Part shown: positions 52,249 to 61,110 of the stretch, one piece after another
How positions within the stretch are numbered: position 1 is the first letter of the stretch
Layout: every line of letters starts with the position of its first letter
Assembly (NCBI GenBank): GCA_039931775.1
Contig: JBDTRG010000189.1
Coordinates: forward strand, 1 to 64,000
Length of the DNA stretch: 64,000 nucleotides
Reading direction: 5' to 3'
Source of the DNA: CAIWHR01 sp039931775
GTDB taxonomy: Bacteria > Pseudomonadota > Gammaproteobacteria > Burkholderiales > Casimicrobiaceae
Program-made: the position numbers and the translations under genes
The notes under the pieces: generated by a model
What the model was told of the DNA's origin: nothing
Database searches by the model: none
Seen by the model: the letters and a program-made list of their open reading frames with translations, nothing else

Positions 52249-53982
52249 ATGAACACCGCCGTCGGTGCCGCGCGCGGGGGGGCTGCGTCCGCGCCCGGCG
52301 TCGCAGCCGGCGGCGTGTGGCTCCTCGCATTGCCGGTCGCCGCCTTCATCCTGGTCTTTCTCGCGTGGCCGGTCGCCACCGTCCTCTACACGGCGTTCGC
52401 GGACGGCCAGGGTGGATTGACCACCGGTCACATCGAGGCGTTCCTGTCGCTGTCGCTGATGCGCGAAGCGTTCGGCAACAGCCTCATCGTGTCGCTCGGG
52501 TCGGTCGCCCTCGCGACGCTGATCGCGGTGCCGCTCGCCTATCTCACCGTCCGCTTCGAATTCCGCGGCGCGGCACTCGTCCAGACCCTCGGCGTGTTGC
52601 CGCTGGTGATGCCGCCGTTCGTCGGCGCCGTGGCGTTGCAGCTTTTGTTCGGGCGCAGCGGATCGGTGAATCTCCTGCTGTCGGAGACGTTCGGTTTCCG
52701 CATCCCGTTCATGAACGGATTGAATGGCGTCGTCTTCGTCGAGGGATTGCACTATTTTCCGTTCATCCTGCTGAACCTCGTCGCCGCGCTTCGCAACATC
52801 GACGGCGCGATGGAGGAAGCGGCGCAAAATCTCGGCAGCCACGGGTTCCGTCTCTTTCGCCGCGTCGTGTTTCCACTGGCGGCCCCGGGCTTCGTCGCGG
52901 GCGCCGCTCTGGTATTCGTGAAAGTGTTCGACGACCTCGGCACGCCGCTGGTGTTGAACGTCACGAACATGCTGGCGCCGCAGGCGTACCTGCGCATCAC
53001 CTCGGTCGGACTCGAGGATCCGATCGGCTACGTGATCGCGCTCGTCATGGTCGTCTTCTCGATCGGCGCGCTGGCGCTCTCGGCGCAGATCACGCGCGGA
53101 CGGGACTTTGCAACGCTGACGCGCGGCGGCACGTCGTTGCGCAAGCGCCCGCTGACCGGCTGGAGCGCCGTGTTCGCGTATGGCTGGGTGGTGCTGGTGC
53201 TCGCCCTCGTGCTCTCGCCGCACTTCGGCATCCTGTTGCTGTCGCTGTCCAAGGTGTGGAGCTTCTCCGTGCTGCCCGAGGGCTACACGCTGCAGCACTA
53301 CGCGGTCGTGCTGACGGACTCCAGCCGGATGATCGGCAACACGATGCTCTACTGCACGCTCGCCGCGGGCATCGACGTCGTCCTCGGCACAGCGATCGCG
53401 TATCTTTTGCTGCGCACGCGTCTACCCGGCCGGCAGTGGCTCGACTGGGGCGCGAGCGCCGCGCTCGCGATCCCCGGTATCGTGCTCGCGATCGGGTTTC
53501 TTCGCGCGTTCCGGGGCATCGAGCTTCCGTTCATCGGTGGCGCGCTGACGGCGAGCTGGGTCGCGATCATGCTCGCCTATGCGGTGCGCCGATTGCCCTA
53601 CGCGGTGCGATCAACCGTGGCCGCGCTGCAGCAGGTGCACGTGTCGCTCGAGGAGGCGGCGCAAAGCCTCGGCGCCAATCGCCGCCGCACCGCACGCCGC
53701 ATCGTGATCCCGCTGATGATGGGCGGCATCCTCGCCGGCTTCGTCACGAGCTTCATCACGGCCGCGGTGGAGCTGTCGGCGACGATCCTGCTGGCAACGA
53801 GCGAATCGCAGGCGCCGCTGTCCTATGGCATCTACCTCTACAACCAGAGCATCGCGACGCGCGGACCGGCCGCCGCCCTCGGCGTGATCGCGGTGGTCAT
53901 CGTCGCACTCGGCACCTACCTGTCGCACCGGCTGCTCGAAGCGCGCGCCGGCGGCACGAAGATCATGGTGGACACCGAATGA
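52249..53982 (+). CDS. ABC transporter permease with two fused membrane domains (iron-type, FbpB-like)
   Basis: A 577-residue inner-membrane protein with twelve or so helices, formed by two BPD_transp_1 domains in tandem. Each half has an EAA loop that contacts the ATPase: EEAAQNLGSHGFRLFRRVVF and EEAAQSLGANRRRTARRIVI. The N-terminal helix is LLALPVAAFILVFLAWPVAT. It is 52 bases behind the binding protein gene and overlaps the ATPase gene by four bases (ATGA). Confidence 0.94.
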   Translation: MNTAVGAARGGAASAPGVAAGGVWLLALPVAAFILVFLAWPVATVLYTAFADGQGGLTTGHIEAFLSLSLMREAFGNSLIVSLGSVALATLIAVPLAYLTVRFEFRGAALVQTLGVLPLVMPPFVGAVALQLLFGRSGSVNLLLSETFGFRIPFMNGLNGVVFVEGLHYFPFILLNLVAALRNIDGAMEEAAQNLGSHGFRLFRRVVFPLAAPGFVAGAALVFVKVFDDLGTPLVLNVTNMLAPQAYLRITSVGLEDPIGYVIALVMVVFSIGALALSAQITRGRDFATLTRGGTSLRKRPLTGWSAVFAYGWVVLVLALVLSPHFGILLLSLSKVWSFSVLPEGYTLQHYAVVLTDSSRMIGNTMLYCTLAAGIDVVLGTAIAYLLLRTRLPGRQWLDWGASAALAIPGIVLAIGFLRAFRGIELPFIGGALTASWVAIMLAYAVRRLPYAVRSTVAALQQVHVSLEEAAQSLGANRRRTARRIVIPLMMGGILAGFVTSFITAAVELSATILLATSESQAPLSYGIYLYNQSIATRGPAAALGVIAVVIVALGTYLSHRLLEARAGGTKIMVDTE

Positions 53983-55106
53983 ATGCGGGCGCGCCTCGCA
54001 AGTCCGGCGTCGACGTCGTCGTCGACGGGGTCAGTCTCGCCTACGGCGCCAACGTCGTGCTGCGCGACATTTCGCTCGACATCGCGCCCGGCGAATTCTT
54101 CGCGCTGCTCGGGCCATCGGGATCCGGCAAATCGACGCTGCTGCGTCTCCTCGCCGGCTTCAACCGCGCAAACAGCGGTCAGGTGAGAATCGGCGGCGCC
54201 GATGTCGCGATGCTGCCGCCGTGGAAGCGCGACGTCGGCATGGTTTTCCAGAACTACGCGCTTTGGCCGCATATGACCGTCGCCGAAAACGTCGCGTTCG
54301 GGCTCGAAGAGCGCCGATGGCCTCGTGCGCGGATTCGCGAACGCGTCCGGGAGGTGCTCGACCTCGTGAGCCTCAAGGGCTTCGATGCGCGGCGCCCCGG
54401 CGAATTGTCGGGCGGACAGCAGCAGCGCGTGGCCATCGCCCGCACCCTCGCGATCGAGCCCTCCGTGCTGCTGCTTGACGAACCGCTGTCGAATCTCGAC
54501 GCGAAGCTGCGCGCGGCGACGGGGCTCGAGTTGAAGCGGCTGCAGCGGCGCCTCGGAATCACGACGCTTTTCGTCACGCACGACCAGCAGGAGGCGATGA
54601 CGATTGCCGATCGGCTGGCGGTGCTCGACCAGGGCGTGATCCAGCAGGTCGGCACGCCGCGCGAGCTCTACGACACGCCGGTCAATCGCTTTGTCGCCGA
54701 GTTCGTCGGCTCGATCAATATCTACCCGGCGAGGATCGAGACCGGCGCCGACAGCCACTTCGTGGTCGCGATCGACGGCCTGGGACGCGCGCGCGTTCCC
54801 GCTCCCCGTGTGGCCGGCGCCGCGGTGACAGCGGCGGCCGGCGGGCGCGCGATCGCGGCGGCGTTCCGCCCGCACGCGGTGCGCGTCGTCGAGTCAGCCG
54901 TAGCGGATGACCTTGAGTTCGACGCCGAAGTCCGGACAACCGAATTCCTGGGCGAGTTCGTCCGGCACGAGCTTGCGGCCGGAGCGCACACGGTCGTCGT
55001 CGATCTACCGCACAAGCGTTTCTCCGAAGCGCTGGTCCCGGGGATGCGCGCGCGGTTTGCCGTTTCGCCGGCCGAAATTCTCGTACTCGACGATCCGCCG
55101 CGCTGA
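53979..55106 (+). CDS. ABC transporter ATP-binding protein (iron-type, FbpC-like)
   Basis: A 375-residue ATPase. Walker A is GPSGSGKSTLLR, the Q-loop FQNYALWPHMT, the signature ELSGGQQQRVAIART, Walker B VLLLDEPLSNLDAKLR and the H-loop FVTHDQQEAMT. A TOBE-type domain follows (about 250-375). It is the third gene of the operon; ATG 53979 overlaps the permease stop. Confidence 0.95.
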   Translation: MNAGAPRKSGVDVVVDGVSLAYGANVVLRDISLDIAPGEFFALLGPSGSGKSTLLRLLAGFNRANSGQVRIGGADVAMLPPWKRDVGMVFQNYALWPHMTVAENVAFGLEERRWPRARIRERVREVLDLVSLKGFDARRPGELSGGQQQRVAIARTLAIEPSVLLLDEPLSNLDAKLRAATGLELKRLQRRLGITTLFVTHDQQEAMTIADRLAVLDQGVIQQVGTPRELYDTPVNRFVAEFVGSINIYPARIETGADSHFVVAIDGLGRARVPAPRVAGAAVTAAAGGRAIAAAFRPHAVRVVESAVADDLEFDAEVRTTEFLGEFVRHELAAGAHTVVVDLPHKRFSEALVPGMRARFAVSPAEILVLDDPPR

Positions 55107-55221
55107 CGATGGAGGAGACGATCGAGCGTGCGTTGCAGCGCAACGCGGCGTCGGCCCGATTCGAGGGATAATCGTGCGGGCATCCTTGGAGCGGTCGCAC
55201 TGCGACGAACCCATGATCTTC

Positions 55222-55234
55222 GGGAGGCATCATT
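55222..55234 (+). promoter_or_regulatory. Ribosome binding site with a possible ATT start
   Basis: GGGAGG (55222-55227) is followed, four bases later, by ATT at 55232. No ATG, GTG or TTG is in frame between the stop at 55214-55216 and ATG 55304, yet the codons in between encode family-typical sequence. ATC 55229 is the next alternative. Confidence 0.4.
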
Positions 55235-56926
55235 TCCACACTTACGTTTGAAGCGCCCGACGCCGGCGCCTGGGAGCAGGATGCCACCCATTTCCCGCGG
55301 CCGATGACCCGGTATCTGCAGGAGGCGTTCCCCGACGGGTTCATCAGGGGCTTTCAATCGGGCACGGCCTGCTTCGGCCTGCTGCTGGACCACATCGAAC
55401 CGGGGTTCGTCAACGGATTCTTCTACAACAAGAAGGTCATCGTCGGCGCGCCAGCGAACGCCAAAGGCCCGCCGCCGAAACTTGTCTTCAAGCTGATGTG
55501 CAGGCTGCATCCGCAGATGCGCCGCCGGCTGAAGACGGCGGCGACCGTGCTGCAGCGAAAGCCCTGGCGTGACCACCTGAAGCACTGGGACATGGTGTTG
55601 AAGCCGCAGTCGACGGCGAAACATTTGCGGCTGCAATCCCGCGACCTCACGCCGACGTCCGACGCCGAGCTCGCCGCGTACGTCGGCGAGTGTTTCGAGA
55701 ACTCCAAGGCGATGGCGTTCCAGCATCACATATACACGGTGACCTTCGGCGTGGTGATCGGCGATTACCTCGCGTGCACGCACGAGTGGACGGGCCTGCC
55801 GTTCTCGGAGATCTCCCAGGCGCTCAAGGGCAGCACGCCCATCTCTTCGGGTGTGACCGACGAGTATCTGGCTGCGCTGCGCGCGATTGCCGCGGACGCG
55901 GACGCGGCGAGAATACTGAACGGCAGCGACGCGCCGGCCGAAAAGTTGCAGCGGTTGCAGGTGCTTCCCGGCGCAACGGGAGAAGCGGTCAAGGCGTACC
56001 TCGACCTCGCGTCCTATCGGGTCGTGGGCGGCTACGACATCACGTGCCGAACGGCGATCGAGACGCCCGACATCCTGGTCAATGCGCTTCAGTACGTCCA
56101 TTCTCCGGACGCGCGGGCGAGAGACGACGCAGCGGTGGCCCAACTGGTCGCGAAGATCCGCAGCGTCGTCCCCGAAGAGCACCGCGCGCAGTTCGACGAC
56201 GTGTTTCGCGAGGCACGGCTCATCAACCGGCTGCGCGACGAGCGTGCCTACTGGAGCGACTTGTGGTCGTCGGGCATTTCCCGCCGCGCGCTGCTGGAAG
56301 CCGGACGACGCCTCGCGGCCAAGCGAAAGATCGACGCGGCGGAACATGCGCTCGACGCGACCTGCAGCGAGGTCCAGGCGCTGCTGACCGGATCGGGTCC
56401 TCCGGCGCCGACCGCCGAGGAACTCGCCCTGCGCTACCACTTCCGCGTCAGCGTACCGAACGACGTCGCGCCGCCGTTTCTGAACGGCGTACCGGCGCCG
56501 CCGCCACCGGTCGAGTGGTTCCCCAGGAAGACGCAGCGGACGATGCGCGCGATGGGCACGCTGTTGATGCTGCTGTTCGGCGCGGGCGACCGGAAGAGCG
56601 AGGGCAAGACCGTGCGCGGCATCTCGGTGAGCTCGGGCCGGTACGAGGGCCGCGCACGATTGATCGACAACATCGACGAGCTCGGCCTGATCCGGAAAGG
56701 CGAGGTCCTGGTGACGCGTTCCACCTCCACCGCATTCAACTACGTGCTGCCGCTGGTCGGCGCGATCGTGACCGACCGCGGCGGGCTCATGTCGCATGCG
56801 GCGATCGTCGCCCGCGAATACGGTCTGCCCGGCGTGGTCGGGTGCCAGACCGCCACGCGCACGATTCCCGACGGCGCGATGGTGCGGGTCGATGCGGACA
56901 AAGGGGAAGTGACCATCCTGTCATGA
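55232..56926 (+). CDS. PEP-utilising enzyme, central and phosphohistidine domains (split phosphoenolpyruvate-synthase/rifampin-phosphotransferase-like)
   Basis: A 564-residue protein (541 from ATG 55304). The helical central part spans about 1-470 and includes the FEAPDAGAWEQDATHFPRPM opening, which matches related proteins and supports a start upstream of ATG 55304. The C-terminal PEP-utiliser mobile domain has the swivelling histidine in GGLMSHAAIVAREYGLPGVV. There is no ATP-grasp domain in this protein; that domain is encoded by the next gene, coupled by ATGA. Together they would transfer a phosphate from ATP to a small-molecule acceptor through the His. The acceptor is unknown. Confidence 0.85.
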   Translation: MSTLTFEAPDAGAWEQDATHFPRPMTRYLQEAFPDGFIRGFQSGTACFGLLLDHIEPGFVNGFFYNKKVIVGAPANAKGPPPKLVFKLMCRLHPQMRRRLKTAATVLQRKPWRDHLKHWDMVLKPQSTAKHLRLQSRDLTPTSDAELAAYVGECFENSKAMAFQHHIYTVTFGVVIGDYLACTHEWTGLPFSEISQALKGSTPISSGVTDEYLAALRAIAADADAARILNGSDAPAEKLQRLQVLPGATGEAVKAYLDLASYRVVGGYDITCRTAIETPDILVNALQYVHSPDARARDDAAVAQLVAKIRSVVPEEHRAQFDDVFREARLINRLRDERAYWSDLWSSGISRRALLEAGRRLAAKRKIDAAEHALDATCSEVQALLTGSGPPAPTAEELALRYHFRVSVPNDVAPPFLNGVPAPPPPVEWFPRKTQRTMRAMGTLLMLLFGAGDRKSEGKTVRGISVSSGRYEGRARLIDNIDELGLIRKGEVLVTRSTSTAFNYVLPLVGAIVTDRGGLMSHAAIVAREYGLPGVVGCQTATRTIPDGAMVRVDADKGEVTILS

Positions 56927-57747
56927 ACGCACCCGTCGAGCTTCGCCAGGCCGACGACGAGGCCGTCTTCGGTGGCAAGTCGGTCCAGCTGGGCGCGTCG
57001 CTGCGCGGCGGACTGCCCGTCCCGCCGGGCTGGGCGCTGTCGGTCGAGTTCGTCGCCGCGATCGTCGATGGCGACGCGGCCCCGCTCGCGACGCTTGAGG
57101 CATTCCTGCGCGACAAGCCGGAGCCCTTCGCGGTGCGGTCCTCCGGTGTGGGCGAGGACGCGAAGATCGCGAGCTTCGCCGGCCAGCATTTCACCGAGCT
57201 TAACTGCATCGGATACGACCCCATCGTGAAGGCGATCCATCGGGTGTGGAATTCCGGGCATTCGGAAGGCGCGCGTGCCTATCGGGCGAAGCTCGGCATC
57301 AGCGAACGACCGCGCACCGCGGTGACGCTGCAGAAAATGGTATTTCCCGATTGCGCGGGCGTGATGTTCACCCGCCATCCGGTGACCGGCGCCGATGAGA
57401 TCGTGATCGAGGCCTCGTGGGGTCTCGGCGAGGCGATCGTGGAGGGCCTGGTCGTTCCGGATCGCTTTCGCCTGTCGAAGAAAGGCGTGCTGACGGAGAA
57501 AATCGCAGGCACCAAGGACGTCTTCGTTCAGGCCTTGCCGGGTGGCGGCATCGCGGAAACCCCGATCGACGACCCGCAGAAGATCACCGGCTTTTGCGTA
57601 AGCGATGCGCAAGTCGGTGAGCTGGTGCGCCTCGGCGCGCTGTGCGAACAGCATTTCGGGCCGGGACGCGACATCGAGTGGGGCATCGAACGGGGTGTGC
57701 TGTACCTGCTGCAATGCCGCGCCATCACGACAGGCATTCCTCCTTGA
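56923..57747 (+). CDS. PEP/pyruvate-binding ATP-grasp domain protein (partner of the preceding gene)
   Basis: A 274-residue stand-alone PPDK_N domain. Family blocks are VFGGKSVQLGASLRGGLPVP, PFAVRSSGVGEDAKIASFAG (nucleotide-binding Arg/Ser), VTLQKMVFPDCAGVMFTRHP, DEIVIEASWGLGEAIVEGLV and DIEWGIERGVLYLLQCRAIT. In fused enzymes this domain comes first; here it is encoded second. The start ATG overlaps the preceding stop by four bases, so the two subunits are made together. Confidence 0.92.
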   Translation: MNAPVELRQADDEAVFGGKSVQLGASLRGGLPVPPGWALSVEFVAAIVDGDAAPLATLEAFLRDKPEPFAVRSSGVGEDAKIASFAGQHFTELNCIGYDPIVKAIHRVWNSGHSEGARAYRAKLGISERPRTAVTLQKMVFPDCAGVMFTRHPVTGADEIVIEASWGLGEAIVEGLVVPDRFRLSKKGVLTEKIAGTKDVFVQALPGGGIAETPIDDPQKITGFCVSDAQVGELVRLGALCEQHFGPGRDIEWGIERGVLYLLQCRAITTGIPP

Positions 57748-59099
57748 CGCGGCCGAACGCCGACGCCGGTCTTGCGCGGCTCTCCATGGTGGGGCTGGGG
57801 TTGTCGGCGATGCTGGTGCCGCTGGGCTCGACGATGATCGCGGTCGCGCTGCCTGCGATCGGCGCCGATTTCGCCCGCACGCCGGGGGAACTCACCCAGT
57901 GGCTGGTCAACAGTTACCTGTTGATCAGCATCGTCGCGCTGGGACCGTGCGGCAAGCTCGGCGATCACTGGGGCTACCGGAACACGCTGCGCCTCGGGCA
58001 ATGGGTGTTCGGAGCCGGCTGCCTGCTGCCCCTGATCTTCCACTACTTCGAGGCGGTGATCGCGAGCCGCGTCCTGATGGCGCTGGGAGGCGCCATGATG
58101 GTTCCCACCGTGATGGCGGTGTTCAAGATCACCGTGCCCGCGATGCGGCGCCATCGCGTGTTCGGTTATCTCGGCGCGATGATGGGCTTCGCCGCCGCGC
58201 TGGGCCCGTCGCTGGGCGGCTTGCTCGTGCACCGCTTCGGCTGGGGTTCGATCTTCCTGATGAATCTGCCGGTACTGCTGATTTCGGTATTCACTTCGAG
58301 GCACGCCTTGAGGCACGACCTGCACGAGCCGCCTGCGCAACATTTCCGGTTCGACGGGTTGGGTACGGCGCTGATGGGGAGTGCGCTGGTATGCCTCGTG
58401 GCGGGGCTCAAGGATCAGCCGATGTTGCTGGCGCCAGCCGCCGCGTTTCTGTGGCTCTTCGTCTGGTGGGAACGCAGGACGCGCCATCCGCTGATGAACC
58501 TGAAGCTATTTTCGGATCGGTCGTTCGCCGCAGGCTGCGCGATGGTCGCGCTGCAAAACCTCGGCATGTACGCGTTGCTCTTCCAATTGCCCTACCTGCT
58601 GAAACTTCTCTACCAGTGGGGGCCGGAACAGTCCGGTCACTTCATGACGGCATTCATGATCAGCATGATGGTGGCGTCGATGCTGGGGGGTCGGCTGGCG
58701 GAAGCGATCGGCGTGCGGATGACGTGCGTGACGGGTTCGCTGATTTCGGTGGTCGGCATGGTCTGGCTGTCGAACCTCGCGCCGGGAAAGGATGAATTGC
58801 ACATCGTCGCCGGCCTCGTGCTGGGCGGCACCGGCCTGGGACTCGCCAACGGGCCCGCGCAATCCGCGGCCATGGGCGGGGTCGAGCGCGGCATGAGCGG
58901 CATCGCGTCGGGCGTTCTCTCGACGTGCCGGTACGTCGGAGGCGCCGTCGGGATTTCCGTGCTGGGGTTGCTGCTGTCGGCGCCGGCATCCGCGCAATCG
59001 CTCGACCGGTATCATGACGCGATAATGGTCTTTGCCGCGTCGTTCCTGGTCGCGTCGATGGTGTCGCTGTCGCTTCCCGCGCGCTTGAAACATGTTTGA
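57744..59099 (+). CDS. MFS transporter, DHA-type drug exporter
   Basis: A 451-residue inner-membrane protein of the major facilitator superfamily, EmrB/QacA-like. The N-terminal helix is MVGLGLSAMLVPLGSTMIAV, followed by WLVNSYLLISIVALGPCGKL, motif A (GKLGDHWGYRNTLRLG) and the motif C region GFAAALGPSLGGLLV. No ATG is placed near the N-terminus; TTG 57744 overlaps the stop of the previous gene by four bases, and ATG 57786 is the next choice. Coupling to the PEP-utilising pair suggests export of, or protection from, the molecule they modify. Confidence 0.9.
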   Translation: MTRPNADAGLARLSMVGLGLSAMLVPLGSTMIAVALPAIGADFARTPGELTQWLVNSYLLISIVALGPCGKLGDHWGYRNTLRLGQWVFGAGCLLPLIFHYFEAVIASRVLMALGGAMMVPTVMAVFKITVPAMRRHRVFGYLGAMMGFAAALGPSLGGLLVHRFGWGSIFLMNLPVLLISVFTSRHALRHDLHEPPAQHFRFDGLGTALMGSALVCLVAGLKDQPMLLAPAAAFLWLFVWWERRTRHPLMNLKLFSDRSFAAGCAMVALQNLGMYALLFQLPYLLKLLYQWGPEQSGHFMTAFMISMMVASMLGGRLAEAIGVRMTCVTGSLISVVGMVWLSNLAPGKDELHIVAGLVLGGTGLGLANGPAQSAAMGGVERGMSGIASGVLSTCRYVGGAVGISVLGLLLSAPASAQSLDRYHDAIMVFAASFLVASMVSLSLPARLKHV

Positions 59100-59118
59100 T
59101 CCCGACGCACGGTGCAGT

Positions 59119-61110
59119 TCATCCGTCGGGCGTGGCTGCATCCCGGGTCGCCACAGACTTCGTTTCCGCCGTCGCCTCGCGCGACGCGAGGCGGCCGGCG
59201 AGAAAATCCCTTAGCCGTTGAAGGGACTGCGGCGCCACCGGAAACGACGAGTTCCTCACGATGGGCGGACGCAATTGCGGGGGGAGCGTAGTCGTTGCCG
59301 TCTCCTCCTCCGCGCGGGCGAGTTCCTCGGCAAGACCAGGGAAGCCCAGCCGGCGCGCCATGTCGATCATCCGACGGAAGCGGTGGCTTCCGGCCGGGCC
59401 TACCTGCTTCCGGTCGCCGGAGTAGAGGATCCCGAGATCCAAGTGGTCCTCGAGCTCGTTTGCAAGGCGAATCACTACAACGTCGCGATCGATCGCCGCC
59501 ATTCCGTCGAGGGCGTCGTCAACGACGCGCACCGTCTCTTCCGTCCAATGCAGATCGTGATACCGGCAGACGTAATCCTCGATCGTCTCCCCAACCACCG
59601 ATCGAACGCGTTGCCGCTTGGCATCGGAGATCCCGGGCCGGTCATCCCCGAAATCGCCGGCCGAGTAGACCGCATGGAGCAGTCCGGCGCAGATCATCGC
59701 AGCGGACACGTTGAGGGACCCGAGAATGCTCGCCGTGCCGACGAGGTGCGCGATGAACGTCTTGCCCGAAGCGCGAAAGCGGCCCGTTGTGAGCACCATC
59801 GCCAGCTCATAGGCCGACACCACGCTTCGGAGGTCGGCCGCGCCGTACCCTTGCCGATGCAGTTGATTCAAGAGCTGGATGTTTGTTTGCGAGTAGGAGT
59901 GCATGCGACCTCGGGCGGGCGAAGGATTGCGTGTAAACGCCGGGCGGTTTTCGAGAATTGCCTCGACGCTACGGATGTCCAGGCTGGAGACGTATGCGAG
60001 CGAAGCCTGCCTCGAGGCGGCTGAGATCTCGCGATAGTGCGCGTGGCTTCCGAGCAGTCGATCGAGGGCGTCGAGCCAGGGTCCGACGTCCTGGCTTGGC
60101 ACGTCGGGAATCGGAAGCCCGTTCTCATCCTGACGCTCGAGATAGCGTTCGATCGGACGGACCGGCAACAGATAATCGACACCGAGCTTTGCCTCGGCAA
60201 GACCGCCGTTGTCGCTCGCCAGCACCGGGATGCCGTGAAGCATCGCCTCCACGACCACGCGGCCGAACGCCTCTCCCCAGAGCGACGGTACGACGAGCAC
60301 TCGCGTTTGCGCGAGGATGTCGGCGATGTCGTCGGCCGGCGGCAGCAGGGTCACGTTGGAAAGGCGGCGCAGCCGATTGAGATCGGCACTCGTCGTGGCC
60401 CACGTCGCGACCGCCGCAAACGCGATCCCGGGCCGGGCCCCGGCCATCTCCTCGAAGATGCCGATGCCTTTGATCTCGGACGGATTGACGAGCGTGACGA
60501 AACCGCGGTCGGGATCTCCCAGATCAGGGAACGGACCCGATCCGTAGGCGGGTATCGAGAGCACGTCCGCCTCCATGCCGGCCCACCTCCGCGCGTATTC
60601 GCGGACATAGTTGCTCGGCACCAGGATGCGCGCCGCCCTTCTCAGCAGCTCGGTCTTGGCGGCGTCGCACGCAAAGCTCTCGGGTCCGAACGGCAGAGTG
60701 GTCTGGCTTTGGGCCACGTAAATGGTGCGCGCGCGGCCACCTTCTTCGAGCGCCGTGGCGAGGCCGAGCATGGTGCGGTCTTCCGAAATCAACACGGCGT
60801 CCGGATCGAACTCCCGGATCTGACGTCCGAGGAGACGCCAGAGACTCGGCCCATCCGGTGCCGCATGGAATTCGACCCCACGGCGGACGCAGACGGCAAC
60901 GCCCGCCGAGACGCTCGGGTCCGTCATTCCCCTGGAGCGAATCTGACCTCGCAATTCGTCGATGCTTCCATCGCCTTCGCGGTGGCTCGCGAGCGCCAGC
61001 ATCCGGCAAGTGTGATCCCTGCCCAGCGCTTCCAGCAGGTGGACATTGAACTTCGTCGCGCCGGAAAGGCCGGGGAACCAAGGCAATCGCTGAGCGAGCA
61101 GAATCCTCAT
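59119..61110 (-). CDS. Glycosyltransferase (GT4-like) fused to a C-terminal HD-like DUF6817 domain
   Basis: A 663-residue protein with two parts. Residues 1-390 form a GT-B transferase: AQRLPWFPGLSGATKFNVHL, ILVPSNYVREYARRW and VLVVPSLWGEAFGRVVVEAM with GIPVLASDNGGLAEAKLG. Residues 405-590 look like the DUF6817/HD-hydrolase-like fold: GKTFIAHLVGTASILGSLNV and GLLHAVYSAGDFG, with a later VVVIRLANELEDHLDL. The metal-binding residues of a true HD phosphohydrolase are only partly kept. ATG 61110 overlaps the FkbH-type gene by four bases. The function of the fusion is unknown; its neighbour suggests a carrier-bound or glycan substrate. Confidence 0.88.
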   Translation of the reverse strand: MRILLAQRLPWFPGLSGATKFNVHLLEALGRDHTCRMLALASHREGDGSIDELRGQIRSRGMTDPSVSAGVAVCVRRGVEFHAAPDGPSLWRLLGRQIREFDPDAVLISEDRTMLGLATALEEGGRARTIYVAQSQTTLPFGPESFACDAAKTELLRRAARILVPSNYVREYARRWAGMEADVLSIPAYGSGPFPDLGDPDRGFVTLVNPSEIKGIGIFEEMAGARPGIAFAAVATWATTSADLNRLRRLSNVTLLPPADDIADILAQTRVLVVPSLWGEAFGRVVVEAMLHGIPVLASDNGGLAEAKLGVDYLLPVRPIERYLERQDENGLPIPDVPSQDVGPWLDALDRLLGSHAHYREISAASRQASLAYVSSLDIRSVEAILENRPAFTRNPSPARGRMHSYSQTNIQLLNQLHRQGYGAADLRSVVSAYELAMVLTTGRFRASGKTFIAHLVGTASILGSLNVSAAMICAGLLHAVYSAGDFGDDRPGISDAKRQRVRSVVGETIEDYVCRYHDLHWTEETVRVVDDALDGMAAIDRDVVVIRLANELEDHLDLGILYSGDRKQVGPAGSHRFRRMIDMARRLGFPGLAEELARAEEETATTTLPPQLRPPIVRNSSFPVAPQSLQRLRDFLAGRLASREATAETKSVATRDAATPDG

